Assembly: GCA_018340375.1 (NCBI GenBank)
Contig: JAFFJZ010000006.1
Location: 23,442,001 to 23,506,000, forward strand
Origin: Gonatopus flavifemur
Taxonomy: Eukaryota > Arthropoda > Insecta > Hymenoptera > Dryinidae
DNA length: 64,000 bases
Direction of reading: 5' to 3'
The translations under genes were made by a program, and so were the position numbers. Positions within the stretch are counted from its first letter, which is position 1. Every line of letters begins with the position of its first letter. This document shows, one piece after another, positions 1 to 11,882 of this stretch. Under the pieces are notes generated by a model. The model ran no database searches. It saw only the letters and a list, made by a program, of their open reading frames with translations, and was not told where the DNA came from.

Positions 1-1820
1 CTATCGACATTTATCCATTATTTTATTCGGAGAAAGCGGGACTTGTTTATGGATGGAAGAGGGAACCGTACTATTACATACCATTCTAAACTCTGGAACA
101 AATTTGTCCTAATCTCGATATCGAATTATGCACGGAACATAGTCCTCCACAGTCGATTCACCCTTACCAAGGGATTACCTTACTCTTATATCGGGGTCAA
201 AGATATTCGAATTTCATGACATGTCAGATACTACTTGGTCCTCTCTTCACTGGGAAATCTGGTAACATTATCAGTGATTAGGACTCCCAGAGTCACATAA
301 CGGTTGTCATTGATCCTTTAAGGATCAAGTTCAAGAAACGTGATGATTCAATTAGAAAAACCAAAAGGTAAGCAAAATAATGTTACCACAATTCGAATAC
401 TCACCTCATATCAATTCTGTAGCAAAATTGTGTTATGTCGATAGCGTTCTAGCGTTCACAACATCGAACGACGTTATCAACTTTGGTCGGGTACTGACAT
501 AGTTTCGGTTTCCCAAAAGTAAGTTGTCGTTGTCTTCCACGCAATATTAATTCAATTCTTCCATTGACGCGAAGTATCAGCTAATACTCCTTGACATTTG
601 TCAAATCATTGATAAGTATGAATAAAACAATCGCTTTGTTCTAAAAATGTGTGATTAATCACCTGGCACACCTTGAAAACTTACTTGAGTGTAAGAAATC
701 ATAAGTTTCCGTATCTCAGTTATTTATCTTTTACCTCTCATGAAGAAGTGGATTGAATCATCGGATGTGAAATATTTAAATTCAATATTCCCACAACAAC
801 AAACTTTTTTTCATATCACGTTCGAGATTCGTTCAATTCAATCCTCATGAGATTTTGTCAATATCGAAGAGTGTTATTACTACGATGGAAGGAATATAAT
901 CAGATTGAGAAACATTTTATCGATTACTTTGGGGTGTATGCTTTCAAAGTATGTTCGATATCTTTCTAAAAACTATAAATATTGCTTCTGAAAGGAATCC
1001 AATGTTCAACATTTGAATAGCATTCCAAGTTTTCAGCATGAACTTCAATCAAATCACGAGCGAGCTCTTTGAGTGATGCCAAGAGTTGCCACATGAATGC
1101 GTTATAACGTTGTGGGGAATTCCTCCTCGTCAGATCTTGCTGCATTTTCATAATTTATCAATTTCACCAGTCCGAAGGAGAGAGGCCAGAGGGAAACCAA
1201 GGATGAGGGTAAAGTGTACCACGGATTGGTGACTATCGCGTTTCTCATGTGCGATGTCATTCGATGAGGGAACAGATTTAGCGTGTTTCCCTAGAATCTC
1301 TGGTTTCATGGATTCAAACTGCTTGAAAACATTATTCAACACGAAAGGATTCGAGGATATATTACGCTGATCGAAAGAGTATTATTTGTACACGACATTC
1401 CATAAAAATACTCCAAGTGTAAAGGAAGTTTCAAAACATTCCTTAAGGGTGGGTTCTCGTTCTAAGGCCCAAAAAATCCCTCGATTTCAGAATTTTTTTC
1501 GATACAAAATGAAGGGGTCTAGGACAGGCGATCCCACCAAATTACATCCCCTGATAAAAAAATCCTTAACAAAAATATCCCTGCACCGTAAGAACCCGGA
1601 CGAAACATCCCAGACTAAAATATCCCAGTACAATTACCACCGTCTGCCAATTAATAAGCCACAATACACAACAGTGCAGTTATTAACAAATCTCATAGTA
1701 TCTAAATTGTTTACCATCAACAAATTTATAAAATACTTTTTTTATTTTAGTATCAACTTTTAATAGAATATTATTGAAGGATTGAAATTTTTTACCATCA
1801 AATCACATAACATCTAAATC
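1..1820. other. Non-coding stretch, nothing recognised
   Basis: I see no inverted-repeat element, RNA gene or convincing exon. Reading frames are at most about 125 codons and have no recognisable motif. A loose run of short ATCCC words with A-rich spacers lies around 1540-1630. It is treated as unique intergenic or intronic sequence. Confidence 0.4.
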
Positions 1821-1834
1821 ATTCCCGTGTGGAC

Positions 1835-2080
1835 ATTTTTTCGGGCTCAGACCTGGGCCGGGTTTATAATCCCTACTTAAAATGTGGCCCTGATCAGGGC
1901 ACCAGGATTGGCCCTAACTTGGGGTGTTACGCTTTTCGATCTAGGCCCCTCAATGGTTCCCAAACTTGGGCCACATCAAGAATTCAACTTGGGCCAACTC
2001 AGGGGATTCATTTTAGCCCATATGAATTTTCAAATTTCATCCTGCGCTGGGCCCCTGGATATTTGGGTGATATTCCTCAG
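1835..2080. repeat. GGGCC-rich repeat fragment
   Basis: This 250-bp island is GC-richer than its surroundings and carries many GGGCC/GGCCC words in both orientations, such as CTTGGGCCACATC and CTTGGGCCAACTC. The same word style occurs in the elements at 13970-14625, 15200-15285, 33429-34435 and 57679-58354, so this is probably a degraded relative. No clear ends or TSD were found. Open frames across it follow from the base composition and are not treated as genes. Confidence 0.35.
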
Positions 2081-2515
2081 ATAAAAGATAAATGAATTGG
2101 CTCCGGCGAAATGTTCTTTGAGGGTTGGATTTTCATAGATCTATGCTTTATGTAAAATTACCATCAAATCGAAAACAAATTAAAATTCCCATCCGCTTTT
2201 GTATGTAAATTTTGAGAAAGGTCATCAAAATATTTTTTCCAGTCAGCCTAAAAGTCAGGGAATTTTCCGAAAGTTCCTGGAAAATTCTAATTTTTAGGAA
2301 CTTTCTACAATTTTGAAATTTTTCTGCTCAAAGACAACTCTTAACTCGAATAGTTGAAGATTATTGATCGAAGAGTGAATTTTAACCCGAAAAAAGGGCC
2401 CCCCAAATTCAATTAGCTCCAATTTGAGCGGGGAAATGTTGAAATCGGTGCATTCCTTGAAGCTCTAGAACGTGGCGCGCGTTGAAAAAAGTTGTTTCGA
2501 GAAAAACGCGATTAA

Positions 2516-3258
2516 CCCTTAACATGCACACCGGGGTCACCCTGTTGATTTGCAATTGTTTATAATTTTGCAAGAATGAATGATAAAAATATGAAACAAG
2601 TCTGAAGTGTAGTAGAAATATTGAAGAAAAGGCCTAAATAATGACAACTGAATTTTTTTGCTATCGACATTGCAGAAAAAATGGTTGAGAAATTCGAGTT
2701 TTCGAAAAATGATGTTTTTATTGAAAAAATTGTAAATTTTTGAGGCCTAATATTGTACACGTGTCATGTTCAGATGTGTAACTTTGAGGGAAAAAATATT
2801 AGAAATGTGAATTCTTATAAAAGTGTATTTATTCTGATGATTGAACGAGTGGTCTTTTCTGAGAGGAACCCACATATCATGCACACCAGGGTCACCGTGA
2901 CCCTGTGTGATCAATGAAGTACGTTTTGTCAATGTTCAGAGAACGTCCCATTGTAGTATGGGAATTAATTAAAATCGAAAATATAAAACTTCTTAATTCA
3001 ACTTATAAAAAAGATGAATTTTCACGTCAACCAACGTTGCATGCACACCAGGGTCACATAGACCCTACCTCAACATTCAATAGCTGTTAAATAAACATTG
3101 AGCGGTTAATTCGACCTGTCTATAGTAATTGTCGTCACTTTATAATCAAATTTGATTTTAGATGGCATTACTTGTGGAATTTTCAAACAGTAACATGTAT
3201 TATTTGACGATTTAATTCGTTTACAGGGTCACTGTGACCCTGGAGTGCATGTTAAGGG
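2516..3258. mobile_element. piggyBac-like MITE (TTAA target)
   Basis: The TIR starts CCCTTAACATGCAC at the left and ends GTGCATGTTAAGGG at the right, followed inward by GGGTCAC. It is flanked by TTAA (2512-2515) and TTGA (3259-3262), a TTAA duplication with one substitution. CCC ends plus TTAA targets are the hallmark of piggyBac-type elements; that assignment is family knowledge. There is no transposase frame, so it is non-autonomous. Four GGGTCA/TGACCC sites, some perfectly palindromic, sit at about 2530, 2888, 3049 and 3226 and could be transposase-binding sites (inference). Confidence 0.75.
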
Positions 3259-3482
3259 TTGATGTTTTGATGAGCACCATACAGGGTCCCCTCTCCTTCT
3301 TCGAAGGTCATGTTCTTTCGAATTTGCAAGCTCATCGTTCTTCCGATTCTTGCTTGTTTTGCGAGCTGCGACAATTCTTGCTCCCGTGCGGTGATGCGTT
3401 TGTCGTCCGTTTGCTGTTCCGCCCGATTCCGTATATTTCGAGAACCACATAATATATCGAAATCTCATTTCTCTCACGTATT

Positions 3483-3667
3483 CCCAAGTAAAAATGTTAA
3501 TTCCGGATTCGCCAAACAGGACTGTTGCAGGCTTGTTCCATTTTTCTGCGGTACTGTTGCGGACGTGATGTGCCCGCACTGGATCTGCAACAGTACCGCA
3601 CAAAAATGCAACACGTTTGTTGCAACCAGTCCCATTTGGCGAACCGAAATTAACATTTTTACTCGGG
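3483..3667. mobile_element. 185-bp hairpin MITE, CCC...GGG ends
   Basis: The element is almost fully palindromic. The left arm starts CCCAAGTAAAAATGTTAA and the right arm ends TTAACATTTTTACTCGGG, with about 80 percent arm identity and a short loop near 3565-3590. It is flanked by TT on both sides (3481-3482 and 3668-3669). Several overlapping open frames of 70-160 codons cross it on both strands, an expected by-product of a GC-richer palindrome. Confidence 0.7.
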
Positions 3668-4133
3668 TTGTCAATAACATAAGGATGAAAATTAAGCAAA
3701 AAAAGAATTTCCGATTTTTTCATCGATTTTGACGGGAACTTGCCCTTTAAGATAACTCTTCATTCACCTTTTCTCTTTAAAGTTTGCTGCAGTAGGCTAC
3801 TCATCTACAGGCACCTCCATACGTGGGAGTGATAGCTTAAAGGCTGCGTAATTGAAAGGATGCATTGTTTATGATAGGATAATATGCAGAGTGCATTGAC
3901 GTTTTGGAATGCAGTGTACATCCATGCGTTAAACCGTTCGTGCACGGTGTATGAGAACTCCCTAGTTCGGTTTATTTTCAGTACGATGAATAGAGAAGTT
4001 GATTGAATGGCGAATAGAACATCTCAGTAATCGATTCAATTCAAAATCATTCAAAATTCATTGACTTCTTCCTAGCAAAAATACTCTCTAAATTTCTTGG
4101 AGTGAAATTCTCACTCGCAAAATCGAGTGACTA

Positions 4134-4389
4134 CACGGAGAGAAGAGACTGGTAATATTTACCATGCCAACATAGTATTTGGTCATATGTTACATGAAAT
4201 CGTGAATGTTACTATGTGAGAATAGAATTCTTTACCGTTCTTTTGGTAATAATTACTATACTGCATAGGAATTATTACCCGAAAAATGGTAAAGACTCCT
4301 ATTATTACATAGTAATATTCACGATTTTAGATGAAATAACATAGATTACTACGCTGCATGGCAAATATTACCATTCTCTTCTCTCCGTG
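4134..4389. mobile_element. 256-bp TA MITE nested in the foldback
   Basis: The ends are CACGGAGAGAAGAG and CTCTTCTCTCCGTG, flanked by TA (4132-4133 and 4390-4391). Arms stay similar beyond the TIR (TGGTAATATTT then CCATGC), so most of the element can fold. It lies inside the left subterminal ACTC array of the 4084-5776 element and is therefore the younger insertion. Confidence 0.82.
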
Positions 4390-5192
4390 TACTCAATTCA
4401 CTCATCTGAGAGTGACTTCTCACTCTAACGGAGTGAATGATATCACTCCAGTTCAAAAAGTGATTACTTTCACTTTAATTGTTCGAGTGACTGTCATTTC
4501 ATTATAAAATTCACTCAACTTCAGAGTGGAATAGTTATATTTCACTCCACTCAAGAGTGAAGTTGTGCGCGTACGTAAACGAACAATAGCTTGTGATAGC
4601 TGTACATTTGAAACTTCGTAGCCCCGTGTATGGCATCATAAAAATTTGCTATCACCTCAAAAAAGTGATTAAAAGTGCAATGGAAGAAAAGCGTCTGCTG
4701 CCCAATTTACCACGAGTAAGTATCACAAATGTGCCCCATCCAAGCTATGGTATGTGAATTCCGTAAATATTGCACAAGTAGGGTTATGTGGATAAGCGAC
4801 ACCTGATAAACATGCAATGCATTGATATTGTTTATAGGAGATATAAATTAATTGAATTTCATTTTCGAAACGAGTAGAATATTACTATCTTTTGAAAACA
4901 TAGCTTCATCAAGAATTATATTGCTTTGTTTATTTATGAACATAACCTCATTCAATAATGCTTGATGAATTTCTATTTGGAAAAATTTTCAATTTCAGCA
5001 CATTTTTTACTATCTGATTCATTTTTATAGTTGAACAAAAATATTTATTCATTCAATCATTATTATCTACATTCAATAATAACGATGGGAGAATATGAAT
5101 AAAATTATTTTACGAGTTTGATTGTTTCACCTGTACACTCACATGTACATTCATTATTGTATCACTTTATTTTATAAGTGAAATACCCACGA

Positions 5193-5288
5193 CATCTCCG
5201 TGGCTTAGTTGGTCAAAGCGTCAATTCTGTTAGACTTTGAGGTTAGACAGATAGGTAGATAGAATGTAGGTTCGATCCCCCATGTTTA
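5193..5288 (+). other. tRNA-like sequence (degenerate)
   Basis: An A-box-like segment TGGCTTAGTTGG at 5201-5212 and a B-box GGTTCGATCCC at 5269-5279 are spaced slightly further apart than in an ordinary intronless tRNA. I cannot draw convincing acceptor or anticodon stems, so this is a tRNA-derived fossil or SINE head, not a functional tRNA. It sits in the interior of the TIR element at 4084-5776. Confidence 0.4.
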
Positions 5289-6046
5289 GGCGTCTTTCAA
5301 AATTTTCACTTTGACCAGCAAGGACTTCGGTCGATAAATGTCCGTCGGTAAATGAGATTTGGTTGCCATCGTGAAAGTCAAAGAAGATTCTGGTTTGTGA
5401 TATCACTCCATGGCACAGCATCAGGATGATTAGCGTATCCAATGTGGAAAATTGGATCAGTTCAATTTTTTTTCTCCATAAAACCTGTAGATTACTTAAA
5501 TGAATTTGTTCTGTTAATTCCCTGAGAATATTGTGTGAACAAGTTCACAATAAGTGTCGTTTTTTTTTCCATATCACTGGAAACATATTTTCACTCCGAT
5601 ACAAAAGAGTGAGAATAGTCACTCTAATGGAGAGTTGAAATTTTTCTCTTAAGAAATCACTCTCGAGCAGAGTGGAAATCTCCTTTCACTATGGGGAGTG
5701 AAATTCAACTCTTTCTATGAGTGAGAAATCACTCCATCTAGAGTTGCAGTATTTTCACTCCAAGAAATTTAGAGAGTAGTTTTCTAATTTTCTGAACTAT
5801 TAATATTCGATCATATGCTGACAATTTTTCTAGAGTCGTTTGTATCTCTGCTGAAAATTCTGAAATTCAGAAAAGATAGTTTTCAGGTTTTGAACTGGAA
5901 ACTGTATCAAACTACAACATTCTGTCAGAACCTGGTAGGAAAATTTCCATCAGTCGAAAAGACTGGATATCACAGTCAGTCTGTAGACTTACCTTTTCCT
6001 TTCACCATCATTCCAGCTTCGGCTCTTTATCCACGGAAACAGCGCG

Positions 6047-6121
6047 CACTGTAAAAAGTCTGACTGAAAGTGACTGCATCTTACTTGAAAACTTGACTGA
6101 AATTCAGTCTTTTCCATTGTG
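6047..6121. mobile_element. Short CACTGTAAAAAG MITE relative
   Basis: The left end CACTGTAAAAAGTCTGACTG matches the left end of the element at 52948-53050 with one substitution. The right end CTTTTCCATTGTG is a diverged inverted copy. No clear TA duplication is visible here, so the right boundary is approximate. Confidence 0.45.
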
Positions 6122-6381
6122 TCGGGATTTGTTTTGGATGCTTACTTTCAGCTGAAATGGGGCTAGTTTTGGCTGCATCTTAAAATAAGCCAATATCAAA
6201 GATGTGCGGAAGTAACCAAAAATGAACCAAGTTGAAATTCACGCATACGCTTTACAGGAGTTAGAATATCGAATAGAGGAGGAGGAGGAACGGAATAGGA
6301 CGCAGAAGGCTAACCGAAGACACCAAGTGAAAATCACGATGAATATTTCGCGGCACCGATGGCACTACATAATACGCCGCT

Positions 6382-6382
6382 G

Positions 6383-6414
<32 letters not shown>
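6382..6414. repeat. (CTA)n microsatellite
   Basis: About eleven tandem CTA/ACT triplets. It produces artificial poly-Tyr, poly-Val/Ala and poly-Ser open frames in different reading frames, which are not genes. Confidence 0.9.
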
Positions 6415-6744
6415 GGTTTGAATTCCAGGAAAAATTGCTCTCGCCGATCTGTCGCCTCCGCTGCGTCGCACAAAAATATTGTCTTCCGCCTTTTTCATCC
6501 ACCGCTTCCGTATTCGCGGTCGATGGGAGGCTTCTCGTGTATCCGCCCAGGAGTTTTCCTCCTCTCCGAACATGAAGTAATAAGAATCAGGAGCGAGTAA
6601 TGTTCAAAAATTCTTTCCAATTTGTCCATCTTTCTCGCGGTGATGGATAAATTTCCGGAACGAATGCACATGTCCATTGCGCATTTACAATCACCAATTC
6701 CTAGTTGATGACACGACTGTATGGAAATTATTCGAAAACTGCTA

Positions 6745-6920
6745 CACTGAGAAAACAGATATCTTGAAAAATATCATAATTTATGGATAAAAGTCCTCAT
6801 CAAAGTCTTAGCCATTATGGTACTTTTAGAGGTATCTTCACTTGAATATTTTGACTCGGATTAGACCAACGCGAAAAATCCATAAATTATGGTATTTTTT
6901 CAAGATACCTTTTTCTGTGG
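6745..6920. mobile_element. TA MITE, CACTGAGAAAACAG family
   Basis: The left end is CACTGAGAAAACAGATATC after TA (6743-6744). The arms contain ATAATTTATGGAT and its inverse ATCCATAAATTATGG, and the right end is AGATACCTTTTTCTGTG. It is a shorter copy of the better-preserved element at 58441-58707. The right boundary is approximate because the last bases have diverged and no clean TA follows. Confidence 0.65.
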
Positions 6921-6924
6921 ATTA

Positions 6925-9315
6925 TGAGTGTATCATTCAGAGTACCTCAACTTATCGTCAAATATATACTATGAAACTTCCGTTGTATGGCATACGAATA
7001 GCCATTTTTTATTTGATTGGATTATTGATTTTTTTCCAAGTCCTTGGCGTCAAGACTACATACCATGTCTTTTGATCTGTTAGACATCAATATCCCTAGT
7101 ATATATTCCACAATGGGGATGAAAAAAACGTGTGAAAAAGAGGGAAAATCGCTTTGAATATCACATCACGTGCGAGAATGAATTGATGATCACTTTACGG
7201 TTGACCAACGAAGCATAGGGTATTGTATGTGGAATATAGCCGTGTTATATTTGACACTTCTTCCTTTCTCATGGAAAAAAGACTATTGCTGGCACAGCCA
7301 ACTGATTTTTTGCCCCAGCCTTTACATAAAAAAATTTGTTTGCTAATATGTTTTCATTTCAATCGATATTTATTCGTAAATTATCGGATTTCTCTGTTTA
7401 TTTATTCATCGTTTTGGATATCCTCCAATAGAGTTCTATAATTACTCTTCATTCGCAAAATGATCAGTTTTGATCGTTAAAATTTGGTCTCGTACAACAC
7501 AGTTTGTCTTATTATGAAATTCTATATTGGATATATCATATCCTTCACCGAAAGTAGGTTGCCCAGCAGTTGGAAATTCCAACCTACATCAATTGATCAA
7601 TCACAAATCCGGGTTAAATGGAATATTCAACAAGACAAACAGAGAATTCCCGAAAGAGACACCCTGTGAGAGAGATATTCAATAGAAGTCACGTGAACTC
7701 TCTTACGCAATCAGTTGCCGATTAGTTAGTCTCTCTTTTACAATTTGAATTAGTTTCTAATGACTTTCGTATTATTCTACACGGATTTACCACAATGTTC
7801 ATTCAAGATGACGAATATTATGATTTCCAAGCAACTCGAGGTTGGGAATTCCCGTGTATGCGTATATGGTCAAATTGGAAGAAGAAGCTAATAAAGAGAT
7901 AAGTGGACCAATGTGCATTCCTTCGATTCATGTCTGATGCGATGAAGAGATGAGAAACTGAAATCCATCCGTTAGGTGATTTTTGGAATTCAAAAATCCA
8001 GGTTCCAATATAAAAATAGTTCTCCAAATTGCTTATTCAAACGTCTCATCGAATAACATCGTATCAACTTGAACTTCGTCTAATGAACGTAATGACAATG
8101 TAATTCCTGGTGAAAACTCAATAGAGCACCGAACCGACTTCAAAGTTCTTTCAATAGAGAATTCCCCTTCAGAATATCGTTTTACTTGCGATCATTGCTC
8201 GAAAGAGTTCTTTCATGCCCTGAGGCAGCGGAACGTAGAGATAGAAGGAATCGTTGAAAAGATAAAAGTGTAATCGGAACGTCACTGCCGGTGAGAATTA
8301 AATAAGCTGAGGGTACAGAGGAGCTCGAAAAGGGAAAGACAGAAAGAGAGAGAGAGTATAAAATTTTATCATGGAAACAAAAGAGATCAAATTGATATTC
8401 CATGCGTTGAAAAGGAGAAATTGAATAGGCAACGAAAGTAATTTGATTTAACGATAATATCCCGAGTCTCGCATCGATGATGTATTGTTTCTTATTTATT
8501 ATCCAGCTACACGAACATACCCAAAAGATTGTGTCCAGGACAATCCACCTCATCCCAAGTGACTTCTCGTTCCCCAGAATTCATGAATTTTCACTTTCGC
8601 GTAGAATTTTTCCGTTCGATTAAACTTCTGGTACATATCTTGGGTTTTGTGTGCAATTTTGGATCACCCTGTGTGCAGAGAAATAGACACGGTCACTTGT
8701 AGACATCAAACAATGAGACTGTCCTCGATTCACCAACGACCGATTTTCTTTTGAGTACCTCTCATTATACAACTACTCTCGCGTTTTCTCGAGAATCCTC
8801 GACAATTGTTGTTGAAGAACGAAGGAGATGCTATGTATAACGATAAGGGCCTTTTCGTGCCAGAATTTGATATGAAGAATAGAAGATATTTGCCACCAAT
8901 TTTTTACTTTCATAGAAGACTATTGACTGAATTATTCAAATAATATTTTATTATCGATGATAAATGTTGGAGGATTAGATGTAGTACAGTGGAAGTTTCA
9001 TAATAGCTGGAAGGGATATGAATTCTCAAACATAGCCCTTACGGAGGATGGAGAGACAAGATTTTCTGTTTTGCCTAGCTTCTTCAGCCCCCAAGAGTTT
9101 CCAAAACATTCCACGAATAAAAGTCTTTGTGGGAATAAAAAAGATAATAAATATTCTTCTTTCATTAGAATTTCTTTTCTAAACGTGACTCGAAGCGAGC
9201 CTCGAAGCGAGCCTTACGACCGGAAACGTAATTTCTACTTACGTTGTGAGATTGAAACTGGAATAAGCAATCTCTACACAGTTGAAAATCCGATCTTATC
9301 CATTCGTCAAATACG
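6925..9315. other. Unique sequence, nothing recognised
   Basis: No inverted-repeat element or RNA gene is evident. The longest frame (8957-9346, 129 codons, + strand) runs into the transposon that begins at 9320 and shows no domain. A short direct repeat of CGAAGCGAGCCT lies near 9190-9215. Confidence 0.4.
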
Positions 9316-9319
9316 CTTC

Positions 9320-11882
9320 CCCGACTGGAAATTGTCATCAGGTTAACCCAACATATGATGAGGACCTGACAAGGTCATCCGAAATAAGGAATACCCGTTA
9401 CGGTCCTGATAGGGATTAGGTGTGGATGACTCACGTATGGATGACCTCATTTGGTCCTAGTCAGGATTTCCTCAAATTATCCTGAAAAGGTCGAAGTAGG
9501 TTTTCCTCGCTGTATCCGCATCAGGACCTCGTTCGGTCATCCTAAGACCATGGACATAGTTTGATAAACTGAATACAAGAATGTACTAATGATTTCAGAT
9601 TGTACACTCTTTGATTAAACAAATTTTCCTTCAATAAGAAGAACATGTTTGAACGATTTTCAACTGTGCCTGTTTTTCAATTCAATCCCTTCATTCCGAA
9701 CACATTACCTACTTCTGAAAACTGTTGAACAATTTGTTCAATCTATTCTCAATGTGAATTGAAAACTAACTATTTGGGTTTTAATTAGGCGGAACTTATG
9801 AAAATTTCACAAGATTTTCCACGTTATGCATACAGCGAGAAAAACTTAGCAAACGTTCAACCATCACCAGCGAAATAAGTATTTCATTTAACTTATCACA
9901 ATTCTCATAAGGTTGATTTATTGACTATTCAGCATCATTTTTCTTTCCTACACATCACATCATCTGAGTATTATTCAAAGAGTATATATGAACTGAATGA
10001 ATATGTGTTTCGTCATAATCAAATATAAGTTTCGAACAAGTACTCTTCTTTCGTCATTTCTTGATTAATACGCATAAAAAAATCTGTTATTGAGTGCAAA
10101 ATGAATTATTGAATCAGTTATCACTGCTGTAATATGTAAAAAATCATAAGTTGCTGATGTGGTGACAATTAATTCTATTCAAATATACGATAATATCAAC
10201 AACGACAATCTCTATATCAATATCAATTTACATCAGTATTTCTCGGAAAAAACTCAGAAATCCCAATCATTTTGTAATGATAAAGGTCATGAAGAACTCA
10301 TTCGATCAAAAATATTTCAAGCGAATGTTCAGAATGAAATGCAAAAAACTTGAATTATTCACTTTCAGCTCGACGGATGGTTTTACTTTTCAAATTAAAG
10401 AGTACTCTTGAAGTTGAAATTTGTTAATTTCAGAAAAAAGTCTCATTTTCTGAGTTGAATTTGTTGTTAGGGTGATGATAAACTTGTAAGAAGAGTTTGA
10501 AAGTTGAGTGGAATCTATATTGATCAGGAAAGTCCAAATCGTGTGGCAAAAGTTAGAAAATCTGTCAACTTAGCTCACGGCGCATGGGCTTTTCTTCACT
10601 AAACCAAATGCTGGCAGGAGAAATTCATCAAAATATAGTGGATTCAAAGTGATGTGAAGTATGAGAGGACCGAAATATTCATTAGATTTTATTCGTTCTT
10701 ATAAACGTTCTAAAAAATAAGAAAAGACTATAGAAGATCCAAAGTGTCGTCTTCCCATATTTTTGTTCCAATAATGTTGTGTCATGTTCTTACAAATAAA
10801 TGTTATTATATTTATGAAACAGGTTCGATACACATGTTTTCTCAACCTAACACTAGTTACTGGTGAAAAGATACGAAAATGCACACTCAAAAATGCAAAT
10901 CATTGAAACAAAAATATTGAGAGACGATACATTGAGTCATACATAGCCTTACCATATTTATCAACATTTTTATAATAACTAATAAAATTCAATGCATGTA
11001 TCTGTCCTCTCTTACTTCACATCACTTTGAATTCACTATATTTTGATGAATTTCTCCTGCCAGCATTTGGTTCAGTAAAGAAAAGCTGATAGAATACCCA
11101 TGCGCTGTCAGCTAAGTTGACAGATTTTCTAACTTTTGCCACACGATTTGGACTTTCCTGATCAATATAGATTCCACTCAACTTTTAAACTCTTCCTACA
11201 AGTTTATTATCACCCTAACAACAAATTCAACTCAGAAGCTAAGGCTTTTTTCTCAAATTTGAAAATTTCAACTCCAAGAGTGCTCTTCAATTTGAAAAAT
11301 AAAACCATCCGACGAGCTGCAAGTGAATAATTCAAGTTTTTTGTTATTCATTTTGAACATTCTTTTGACATATTTTTGATCAAATGAGTTCTTCGTGACT
11401 CATATTTCTTACAAAATCAATATGATCTCTGAGTTTTTGCCTAGAAGTGCTGATGTAAGTATTTGAAGAAAATTCATTTTCACTGCATCAACAAATTACG
11501 ATTTTTTGACACGTTACAACAGCTATGACTGATTTACTTAATCATTTTGCACTTACTAACAGACTTTTTGATACACATTATTCAAGAAATAACCACCACA
11601 CATTTCACAAAAATAATTCATCCATTTATTGATCACATAAATTTAACCTCACATCTGTCAACCGAACTGCAATTTTCACACAGGCTCATAGATTAGTTTT
11701 GATTTATTTTTGAGGTTTTAGTAAGGAATTCCTCACAAAATCCTAATTAGTCTTTCCTGATGGGGTCCTCATAATAGTGCAGCGTGACATGACTTGTTAG
11801 GTCCTGATGAGGTTGCCTTATCAGGACCTGATCTGGATCAAGGTTTACCTGATCTGGTCCATGGGGTAAATTTCTAGTCGGG
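9320..11882. mobile_element. Foldback element, CCCGACTGG family, copy A
   Basis: The ends are CCCGACTGGAAATT and AATTTCTAGTCGGG, flanked by TC/TC. The outer 700 bp at the left and 280 bp at the right differ from each other, but the inner part is a long inverted repeat: about 10045-10690 pairs with about 10990-11600 at roughly 85 percent, around a 300-bp centre. The 60-70 codon frames within the arms occur in both copies but have no protein-like features and no transposase motif. The copy at 21681-24221 is nearly identical. Superfamily unassigned. Confidence 0.82.

Larger units (their letters stand above)
4084..5776. mobile_element. 1.7-kb foldback element with ACTC/GAGT arrays
   Basis: Perfect 24-bp TIRs begin CTCTCTAAATTTCTTGG and are followed by GAGTGAAA. 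TA flanks both sides (4082-4083 and 5777-5778), as for Tc1/mariner-type insertion. Both subterminal regions (4084-4560 and 5580-5776) are filled with CACTC/GAGTG words at short, irregular intervals. The middle is AT-rich and has no transposase frame. A second element (4134-4389) is inserted in the left arm and a tRNA-like sequence lies at 5193-5288. Confidence 0.8.

Noticed and set aside
3229..3732. Frames up to 164 codons on both strands
   Set aside because: They cross the 185-bp palindrome (3483-3667) and overlap each other on opposite strands; no recognisable domain.
6222..6600. Several open frames with poly-Tyr, poly-Val or poly-Ser tracts
   Set aside because: All are translations of the (CTA)n microsatellite at 6382-6414 in different frames; no conserved sequence on either side.
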